A stretch of DNA of 13,845 nucleotides, from the NCBI GenBank assembly GCA_035524095.1, contig DATKPK010000078.1, positions 1 through 13,845 on the forward strand, given 5' to 3'. Of the stretch, positions 7,300-12,783 are shown one piece after another (position 1 is the stretch's first letter; each line of letters opens with the position of its first letter). The stretch is from DATJUF01 sp035524095. GTDB lineage: Bacteria; Desulfobacterota; Binatia; Binatales; Binataceae. Below the pieces are notes generated by a model. That model saw only the letters and a program-made list of their open reading frames with translations. It did not search any database and was not told the origin of the DNA. Made by a program: the position numbers and the translations under genes.

Positions 7300-7335
7300 T
7301 TGCAATGGATGTTTCACGTGAAGCATCCATTGCAA
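7300..7335. other. parS: parS centromere site 2 in a 36-bp near-perfect palindrome
   Basis: Bases 7310-7325 read TGTTTCACGTGAAGCA, one base from the parS consensus. The site sits in a 36-bp inverted repeat: arms TTGCAATGGATG (7300-7311) and CATCCATTGCAA (7324-7335) flank the self-complementary core TTCACGTGAA (7313-7322), and the only mismatched pair is 7312/7323. That mismatch is the same base that departs from the consensus. The centre lies 156 bases from the centre of site 1. Confidence 0.85.
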
Positions 7336-7530
7336 TCCTCTCGTTCTATTTCCGGCAAGGTTTTGATCGTGTTGGGGAAGAATTTCACCCGAAGGCATCG
7401 AGGGCGGAACGCAGATTCTTGAGCGGAACGTCCGCAGAATCGGTTCTTTCGGAATGCGTCGTGTGTTGAGTATGGCTCCGAAACTCGCCCATTCTTTCGC
7501 TTTATTTTCGTGGAGATAACCGCCGCGCCT

Positions 7531-7554
7531 CAGATTTTTCGAATCGAAAATCTG
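7531..7554. repeat. AT-rich hairpin in the noncoding region
   Basis: CAGATTTT (7531-7538) pairs with AAAATCTG (7547-7554), an eight-pair stem around TCGAATCG; the loop can pair further (CGA/TCG) if one T bulges out. It ends no gene, being more than 250 bases before the methyltransferase gene, so it may be part of the repeat-rich section rather than a terminator. Confidence 0.45.
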
Positions 7555-7612
7555 TGAGCCTCACGCCAGCACCCCCTCTCGCAGGTGGGGCTTTTGAGTC
7601 TTAGGCGGGACG

Positions 7613-7723
7613 CTCGCAGACTCGGAATCGACGCACCTCGCAGACTCGTTTGATCGTTTCGCTTCGCTCCACTGATGCCGAACGCACTCGCAAAACGGAG
7701 GCTACGCAAGCGTGAAGCCGTTT
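7613..7723. repeat. Composite REP-like repeat, intergenic copy
   Basis: Two copies of CTCGCAGACTCG (7613-7624 and 7637-7648) repeat with a 24-base period, followed by TCGTTTCGCTTCGCTCCACT at 7654-7673 and an imperfect hairpin (AAACG 7693-7697 with CGTTT 7719-7723; inside it GCTACGC pairs with GCGT and AGC, with small bulges). Bases 7631-7677 match 9562-9608 without gaps at 39 of 47 positions by hand count, and both copies are followed by a hairpin. No transposase or terminal repeats are visible, so this looks like a non-autonomous dispersed repeat rather than an insertion sequence. Confidence 0.6.
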
Positions 7724-7741
7724 CGCTGCGGTAACTCTTTG

Positions 7742-7770
7742 TTGATAAAGTAGACCAACAGTTTTAGATG
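7742..7770 (+). promoter_or_regulatory. Candidate promoter of the methyltransferase gene
   Basis: TTGATA (7742-7747, five of six consensus bases) is followed after 17 bases by TAGATG (7765-7770, three of six). It lies 43 bases upstream of the start codon, just to the right of the repeat element. Judged by eye only. Confidence 0.3.
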
Positions 7771-7813
7771 GCTAATTTGGGGACCGCAGATCACTCAAGA
7801 AGGAACTAGGCCA

Positions 7814-8491
7814 ATGGAACGGACCGGCACTCAATCGATTTGGCAAAAACTGGTGCGCGCGGACAGCATCCGCAAGACGCGGTTTCATGATCTCAAGGGG
7901 AACCTCGTTAACGCGGGCGGCCTGGTCTATCTTCCCCACGCCTATCTGACCTCCGGGCTCAAGCGCGTAGGATACCGGCCGTCGGTCCCATGGATTTCGT
8001 ATCGGGCGCGGCGCGAGATCGCGCGGATAATTCGGCCGGATTGGCGGATTATCGAATTCGGCTCGGGTGGCTCGACGGCGTGGCTGGCAGCGCGATGCGG
8101 CTCGATCCATAGTATCGAGAGCAACCCGGCGTGGTTTCTAATCGTCAAGGAACGTCTTGCCAAAGCGCACAAGAATGTCCGCTATGAATTGCGGGTCGGG
8201 CCGAACTACGCCGATCTGAACGATTACGCCGATCGCTCAGTCGACTTCGCCTTGATCGATGGCGAGGTACGCAGCCAGTGCGCGGCGAACGTCTTGCGGA
8301 CGATCAAGCCGGGCGGCTTCATCTATCTGGACAATTCCGATCGGGCTATTGATCATGCTAGTGAAGAAGGACAGGCGGAGCACTCGCTGCTCAATGCGAT
8401 GCGGGGGCGCGGTGGCCGGGTGCGTTATTTCGTAGATTATGCACCGTCGTTGGCGGCGCCGAGTCAGGGGATGCTGGTGCGCCTTGATTAA
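7814..8491 (+). CDS. Class I SAM-dependent methyltransferase-like protein
   Basis: The 225-residue protein has a Rossmann-type SAM-binding core. Motif I is IIEFGSGGSTAWLA (residues 79-92), the acidic residue that would hold the SAM ribose is Glu102 in HSIESNP, the motif IV region is DFALIDG (144-150), and KPGGFIYLDNSD (165-176) follows as the post-IV strand. About 75 residues precede the SAM domain and have no family I recognise. A similar Ser-Gly-Gly-Ser loop with LIDG and YLDNSD occurs in methyltransferases near glycan and lipid biosynthesis genes, but the substrate is unknown here. AAGGA at 7800-7804 supports the start. It is the only plus-strand gene between 1103 and the right edge, stands alone, and converges on the TPR gene with a 71-base gap lacking an obvious terminator. 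Confidence 0.8.
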   Translation: MERTGTQSIWQKLVRADSIRKTRFHDLKGNLVNAGGLVYLPHAYLTSGLKRVGYRPSVPWISYRARREIARIIRPDWRIIEFGSGGSTAWLAARCGSIHSIESNPAWFLIVKERLAKAHKNVRYELRVGPNYADLNDYADRSVDFALIDGEVRSQCAANVLRTIKPGGFIYLDNSDRAIDHASEEGQAEHSLLNAMRGRGGRVRYFVDYAPSLAAPSQGMLVRLD

Positions 8492-8562
8492 TCACAGTTC
8501 CGCGGGGCGTACGGCCTTCTGATAATCAAGTAGGTGGCGAGCGTGGTCCAAGCGAATTCGGG

Positions 8563-9084
8563 TCAGCGCCGGGTCGCGGTCCTAAGCTTCTCCAGTTCCT
8601 GCTTAACATCGCGCAACTGATAAATGGATCGGCATCCGGGGCCTCTGAGACCGAGGTGTTTTTCGAGCGATTTTATTGCCAGTGCTGGATGGCGCGCTCT
8701 GCGGTGGCAGCCCGCGATTCGATAGTGGCAATCGGCGACGAGTCCACGCGCCCATCCCAATCCTTCGCCGCAGTCGTCGAAGGCAATTTCCTTGGTACCT
8801 CGCCGAATCAAGGCTCGATAGATCTTTAGTGCTTCCTGCCGCTGATCAATCATCTGGAGAGTTCCAGCATAGTTCCACAGAACGAGCGGACATGTTGGAG
8901 CCTCGGCTAGAGCGACGAGATCGTACTCAAGTGCTCTTCTATAATCCTTCTCCTCATAATAAGTGAGCGCCAAACTGGTGAGCAGCCAGTGATTTTGTCG
9001 ATCCGAGTGCAATGCCATACGGATCGCGCGACTTGCAGCTAGCCAATCATTCGCTTCTATCAATCTCCCGATTGTTGAAGTCAT
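8563..9084 (-). CDS. Small TPR-like repeat protein of unknown function
   Basis: A 173-residue helical protein. Helix-turn-helix units resembling tetratricopeptide repeats lie near residues 31-62 (LALTYYEEKDYRRALEYDLV), 65-97 (AGTLQMIDQRQEALKIYRAL) and more loosely 115-145 (YRIAGCHRRARHPALAIKSL); a first helical pair may cover residues 1-28. Such repeats usually mediate protein binding. No signal peptide or membrane segment is seen. The ATG at 9082-9084 is preferred over an in-frame GTG at 9097-9099 because GAGG lies about five bases before it. The gene starts 36 bases after the stop of the MIP18-type gene on the same strand, so the two are likely cotranscribed and this protein may act with it; that link is inference. 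Several cysteines (65, 105, 119, 126, 151) are present without a clear metal motif. Confidence 0.72.
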   Translation of the reverse strand: MTSTIGRLIEANDWLAASRAIRMALHSDRQNHWLLTSLALTYYEEKDYRRALEYDLVALAEAPTCPLVLWNYAGTLQMIDQRQEALKIYRALIRRGTKEIAFDDCGEGLGWARGLVADCHYRIAGCHRRARHPALAIKSLEKHLGLRGPGCRSIYQLRDVKQELEKLRTATRR

Positions 9085-9120
9085 TGACGCCTCTTTCACC
9101 CATAATTGAGGGGTTCCAAG

Positions 9121-9990
9121 TTACGTAGGTGTATTGCGGGACTTGAGGAGGCTGGTGCAAAGGGCTGCGTTGAATTCGATATTGATCGTGGTGCGGCGGA
9201 GTTGGCGGAGGTGTTCGTCGAGATGATCGGGGTCGAGCGGCGACCCGTTCGGCAGGATGAAGGCCGGGGAGTCCGAACTGAAATTGCGTGAGAATTCTGA
9301 AAGGATATCGAGATATGCCGTGCGGAGTTTGGCACCCTCTTCATCGGTAATCGGTAGGTCGCGCAAGTTGGTAATCGTCATCCTCAACAGATCGGCGCGG
9401 TCGTGAGAGGCGTCGAGCAAGTTGCGCAGTAAGCGATACTGGCGGCGCTGAAAGGCCTTGAGTCGAAAGAGGCGGCGCAAGCTGGCGAGATTGGTATCAG
9501 ATTGGTCGCCGAAGTCCGCAGAGTCTCCGTCTGGACGCAGCTCGCGGATCCCTCTGTCTGAACGCAGCTCGCGGATTCGCCTGCTCGTTCCGCTTCGCTC
9601 CACTGACGTACTCGCCGCCGCTTGCGGCTCTGCTGGCGTAGGAAAAGAATCCGAAAAGGAAGCGCCGGCCGCGATCCCGCGATTGATCTCATCTGAGGTG
9701 AAGTGGTCAACCAATTCGACCTTGACCTCGCGCACCCATGGGAAGCTGACAACGCGCTCCCGGAGATCCTCGGCCATCATGAAGGCAAAATTTGCGGCGC
9801 ACCAATAGGTCGGCAGACGGAAAGTGATATGAACGGCTGCCTCGGTAACCGCGGACGGATCGGTGGATTCAGACTGGGTAATCGCTACGGACTGGATAAA
9901 ACCGAGGTCGGCGATCGATTCGTCGAGTTCCGGATCGGAAACGGAACGAATGGCCTCCCAGACCTGGGCGCGCGCGTTGTCGGTATCCAT
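9121..9990 (-). CDS. MIP18/DUF59-family iron-sulfur assembly protein with C-terminal extension and repeat-derived insert
   Basis: Residues 5-105 form a MIP18/PaaD-type domain: VSDPELDESIADLGFIQSV (17-35), FRLPTYWCAANFAF (57-70) with the family cysteine at 64, and DHFTSDEINRGIAAG (95-109). A helical C-terminal domain (about 168-289: LRRLFRLKAFQRRQ, LRDLPITDEEG, FNAALCTSLLKSR) follows. From memory, this two-part design matches the metal-sulfur cluster protein encoded with actinobacterial prmABCD/mimABCD, where it probably helps mature iron centres. Between the domains, residues about 118-165 are Arg/Glu/Asp-rich and contain IRELR twice; in relatives the two parts join almost directly. The DNA of this stretch carries the repeat at 9535-9628. 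The gene follows the SGNH hydrolase by 49 bases and precedes the TPR gene by 36. The ATG has only a weak ribosome site, so the exact start is fairly but not fully sure. Confidence 0.85.
   Translation of the reverse strand: MDTDNARAQVWEAIRSVSDPELDESIADLGFIQSVAITQSESTDPSAVTEAAVHITFRLPTYWCAANFAFMMAEDLRERVVSFPWVREVKVELVDHFTSDEINRGIAAGASFSDSFPTPAEPQAAASTSVERSGTSRRIRELRSDRGIRELRPDGDSADFGDQSDTNLASLRRLFRLKAFQRRQYRLLRNLLDASHDRADLLRMTITNLRDLPITDEEGAKLRTAYLDILSEFSRNFSSDSPAFILPNGSPLDPDHLDEHLRQLRRTTINIEFNAALCTSLLKSRNTPT
9535..9628. repeat. Composite REP-like repeat, copy inside the MIP18-type coding sequence
   Basis: ACGCAGCTCGCGGAT occurs at 9535-9549 and again at 9562-9576, a 27-base (nine-codon) period. 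Then comes TCGTTCCGCTTCGCTCCACT (9585-9604) and a GCCGC-TT-GCGGC hairpin (9617-9628). The order of parts (tandem units, conserved 24-mer, hairpin) is the same as in the intergenic copy, and 9562-9608 aligns to 7631-7677 at 39 of 47 bases. The reading frame stays open throughout, producing the extra linker between the two protein domains. Confidence 0.6.
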
Positions 9991-10039
9991 CCGGCCATCA
10001 TATCAAGCTCGGGCGGAAGTTTGGGAACGCTCCGAAGCG

Positions 10040-10963
10040 CTAGATCCTATCGGGAAAGTGTGACTGTAAAGCTGTAACGAAACGTTCGGCAATCTTCTTG
10101 AAGCCGTCCGGATAAGGATGGAGCTCATTTGCCCAGTCTGTAGCCGGATCGAGCGTGCCTTGCGTATCGACGAGGATGAAGTTGTTTTTGGGCTTGCCGG
10201 TCCCGTCGGTTTCGGCCTGAAGCTTGATGAGAAGCGCCCTGAATTCAGTAAGCGCGTGACGCACGATCGCAGTACCTTGAGGCAGGCTGCTGTAGCCGCA
10301 AAAGAGCAGTGAGGGCTGGAGCCATGGCCCGACCGCGGGAAGCGCGCCTTTTCCATTGGGAATCGGGAAGTCATAGCAATGTCCAAAAATCGGCACGCCG
10401 CTAGCATAACGGTCACGGAAAGCGAACAAGTCCCGATAGGAACCTTCGACTATAGCGAGGGCATCGCGGAAGCGGGCGGCGTCCAAGCCGGTCGCGCCGG
10501 CGCAAGCGTAATCAAGGAAGATGCAAAACTGATCGCCCGCGATGTCGTCGCCGCCGCCGGAGAAAAGAATCGCGTCCGGCTTGCCATCGATCCAATTCGC
10601 AGAATCCTGAAGCGCAGCGATCATGCGCTGCTGCTTAGGCAAGGACATTTCAGCGGTAGTCGCATCGCCCCATTGCGAGACGTTGAGGATGTGCGGATTG
10701 AGGTTGCCCATCGCGTTCAACTGGACGGTTACGTCGGTGCAAAAGAGACTGGGACAGTTGCCGTCCAGAGGGTAGTCAAACCATGAGTCCCCGTGGGCGA
10801 GCATCACCAATGGCGTTGATGGTGGCGCTGCACCGGTCGCTAATCGAGCCTTGGCGGCGGTCTTGAAACTTGCGATTTTGGCCTGATGCGCTTTGGTGCG
10901 ATCGGCGATGTCTTGGGTCATCGATTGGCGCAACCGTCGATAGAGACCGAGGGTCCTATCCAT
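10040..10963 (-). CDS. SGNH/GDSL-family hydrolase-like protein
   Basis: The 307-residue protein has the SGNH hydrolase signature blocks: HGDSWFDYP (residues 58-66) with the nucleophile Ser60, FSGGGDDI (134-141) as the glycine/Asn-block equivalent, and NELHPYPDGFKKIA (279-292) with His282 of the catalytic pair. The family includes esterases, lipases and carbohydrate deacetylases; the substrate cannot be told. The usual Asn of the third block is replaced by Gly/Asp (GGGDD), seen in some SGNH subfamilies. No signal peptide is evident: the N-terminus is helical and charged with an Ala/Lys-rich stretch at 20-45. The start is well fixed: an AGGAGG (complement of 10970-10975) lies six bases before the ATG. 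It follows the exporter gene by 43 bases and precedes the MIP18-type gene by 49, in a same-strand series. Confidence 0.82.
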   Translation of the reverse strand: MDRTLGLYRRLRQSMTQDIADRTKAHQAKIASFKTAAKARLATGAAPPSTPLVMLAHGDSWFDYPLDGNCPSLFCTDVTVQLNAMGNLNPHILNVSQWGDATTAEMSLPKQQRMIAALQDSANWIDGKPDAILFSGGGDDIAGDQFCIFLDYACAGATGLDAARFRDALAIVEGSYRDLFAFRDRYASGVPIFGHCYDFPIPNGKGALPAVGPWLQPSLLFCGYSSLPQGTAIVRHALTEFRALLIKLQAETDGTGKPKNNFILVDTQGTLDPATDWANELHPYPDGFKKIAERFVTALQSHFPDRI

Positions 10964-11006
10964 TGGCAGCCTCCTGGCTATGTCGGGTTACGCAGTCCGA
11001 GGACTG

Positions 11007-12629
11007 CTAGTGAGCGGCGAGACTATCGTTGCGAGTCGCAGCAGAACTTGCGCTGGCGATCTTGCGGGAGCCCAGCAGCAGAAAACTTGGGATTAGGCAG
11101 AAGGTGAGAATGGCGCCCATCAGGTAGATATCGTTGAAACTGAGCATCGCGGCCTGCGCCTGAATCATCCCGTAGACCATCCCGAGGCCCTGCTTCTGGC
11201 CCGTGACCAACTGCGGAAGGTAATTGAAGGACATCGAGCCGGGCGCAGCCGGAGCGATATTGCTGAGCCGCCAAGCGTCGAAGACAGAGAAATGGCTCAC
11301 TAAATAGGCCTGATGGACCTGCTCGAGGCTGACGAGCTTATTGGTCAAGTAGGCGATGCCGACAGCGGCGGCGTTGTTGCGCATCATGTTGTAGAGGCTC
11401 GCCGCAAAGCCCATCCGCTCGCGCGCAACGCATGAGAGAGCAGCGGCAGAGAGAATCGGAAACACGATGCCGAGCCCGCATCCCATATAAAGGCCAGCAA
11501 TGACGATTTGCCAGGTGCTGACGCCAAGCGTCCAATGCGCCATCTGCCAAAGACCGATGGTCATCAGAACGTAGGCGAAGCCGATCATCCGGCGATTGTT
11601 ATAACCGGCGCGCGCGACCTGGCCGACGACCAGCATTGAGAACATCGAGCCGAGGCCACGCGGGATCATCACGAGGCCGGCGTCCCAGGCTGTGTAGCCC
11701 ATCAGATCTTGCAGGAAGATGGGCGCGAGCAGGCCGGTGCCGTAGAGCAGGAAGCTATGGGCGATGACGAGAAAAACAGCAGCATCGAAGAGCGGATATT
11801 TGAAGATGCGCAGGTCGAGAATCGGATCGCTGAAAGTAAGCTCGTGGATGATCAGGCCAACGATCGCGACGATGGTAATAACCGTGGCATAGCGAACCCA
11901 GATCGAGGCGAACCAATCGGCGCGCTGGCCGCGGTCGAGCAGGATTTGCATCGTGCCGAGGCCGACGACGAGCAGGATGATGCCGAGGTAATCGACGCGC
12001 GCGCTCTGAGCACGATGGCCGCGCATGAAGCTGGGGTCGTGGACGAAGGCGGTGACCATCGTGAAGGCGAGGATGCCGACCGGCACGTTGATGTAGAAGG
12101 TCCAGCGCCAGCTCCAGTTATCGGTGATCCATCCGCCGAGGGTCGGTCCCATGATCGGGGCGACCATCAGGCCCATACCCCAGAGCGCCATCGCCATCTG
12201 CTGCTCGTCGGGCGGGAAGGTCTCCATCATGATGGCTTGCGATGAAGGGATCATCGCAGCGCCGGCGGCGCCTTGAAAGAGCCGGAACAGAACGATCTGA
12301 TCGAGGCTGCGAGCCGCGCCGCACATCGCAGAGGCGACGATGAATAATGCGACTGACGTGAGGAAGTAGCGCTTGCGGCCAAAGCGGGCAGAGATCCAGC
12401 CGGTCATCGGGATCATCACGCCATTGGCGACGAGATAACTGGTGACGACCCACGCTATCTCATCGACGCTGGCTGAGAAGCTGCCCTGCATGTGGGGCAG
12501 CGCGACGTTAATGATGGTGACGTCGAGGACCTCCATCGAGCAGCCCAACATGACGGCTAGGGCGACCAGCCATTTATGGGTCTTGACCTCGTGCGGGCCT
12601 GAATGCGGAATCGATGGAGCAGTCGCCAT
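11007..12629 (-). CDS. DHA2-family (EmrB/QacA) major facilitator multidrug exporter
   Basis: The 540-residue protein fits the 14-helix drug:proton antiporter family 2. The first helix carries the characteristic acidic motif MEVLDVTIINVALP (Asp36). Motif A, GWISARFGRKR, is at 77-87 in the loop between helices 2 and 3, and the antiporter motif C, GLMVAPIMGPTLGGWI, is at 153-168, followed by WSWRWTFYINVPVG (172-185), a DHA2 hallmark. It should lie in the inner membrane and export hydrophobic or toxic compounds by proton exchange. EmrB proteins normally work with an EmrA adaptor, but none is encoded here; the next gene is an SGNH hydrolase 43 bases downstream. The ATG at 12627-12629 has no strong Shine-Dalgarno. 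No regulator of the TetR or MarR type is adjacent within the window. Confidence 0.94.
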   Translation of the reverse strand: MATAPSIPHSGPHEVKTHKWLVALAVMLGCSMEVLDVTIINVALPHMQGSFSASVDEIAWVVTSYLVANGVMIPMTGWISARFGRKRYFLTSVALFIVASAMCGAARSLDQIVLFRLFQGAAGAAMIPSSQAIMMETFPPDEQQMAMALWGMGLMVAPIMGPTLGGWITDNWSWRWTFYINVPVGILAFTMVTAFVHDPSFMRGHRAQSARVDYLGIILLVVGLGTMQILLDRGQRADWFASIWVRYATVITIVAIVGLIIHELTFSDPILDLRIFKYPLFDAAVFLVIAHSFLLYGTGLLAPIFLQDLMGYTAWDAGLVMIPRGLGSMFSMLVVGQVARAGYNNRRMIGFAYVLMTIGLWQMAHWTLGVSTWQIVIAGLYMGCGLGIVFPILSAAALSCVARERMGFAASLYNMMRNNAAAVGIAYLTNKLVSLEQVHQAYLVSHFSVFDAWRLSNIAPAAPGSMSFNYLPQLVTGQKQGLGMVYGMIQAQAAMLSFNDIYLMGAILTFCLIPSFLLLGSRKIASASSAATRNDSLAAH

Positions 12630-12690
12630 GGGTAAGCAACCGGTATAGATCTTTCGCCAATCGGTTTAGGGTGAAATTGAGGGAAATCCG

Positions 12691-12717
12691 CCTCCTCTTG
12701 TCAGACGCAAGAGGAGG
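12691..12717 (-). terminator. Strong hairpin terminator after the thiamine-diphosphate enzyme gene
   Basis: CCTCCTCTTG (12691-12700) pairs perfectly with CAAGAGGAGG (12708-12717), ten base pairs with a seven-base loop. It begins 66 bases past the stop of the minus-strand gene at 12784. On that strand it is followed by CGGATTTCCCTCAATTTC, moderately rich in T. It sits just upstream of the exporter gene, so it separates two minus-strand units. Confidence 0.65.
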
Positions 12718-12783
12718 GAATCCCGGAATTCAATTTTTCGCCGCAAACGAATCGGCAACCTTATGCTGGTCCCAACATGAGAT

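Larger units (their letters stand above)
6757..7813. other. 1.06-kb noncoding region carrying parS sites, hairpins and a repeat
   Basis: No reading frame here has a convincing start, composition or family resemblance, and the short frames that exist cross the palindromes listed separately. The left part (6757-7120) should hold the promoter of the alcohol dehydrogenase unit; it has a direct repeat ACCGGCCG at 6833-6840 and 6852-6859. The middle holds two parS-like sites, the first preceded by a six-pair hairpin (7131-7136 with 7146-7151). The right part holds a hairpin at 7531-7554, a composite repeat at 7613-7723 and a candidate promoter for the methyltransferase gene. No DnaA-box cluster, tRNA or parAB gene was seen. 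Confidence 0.7.

Noticed and set aside
7118..7422. Short open frames on both strands crossing the parS sites (each translating part of the palindrome as MFHVKH)
   Set aside because: The palindrome gives the same peptide on both strands; no ribosome sites or family resemblance. The DNA is better explained as centromere sites.
7613..7723. CRISPR array in the repeat-rich spacer
   Set aside because: Only two short units with a 24-base period, no uniform spacers, and no cas genes.
11709..12245. Plus-strand open frame of 178 codons rich in Asp, Glu and His
   Set aside because: Antisense to transmembrane segments of the exporter, whose codons read as acidic residues on the other strand; typical shadow.
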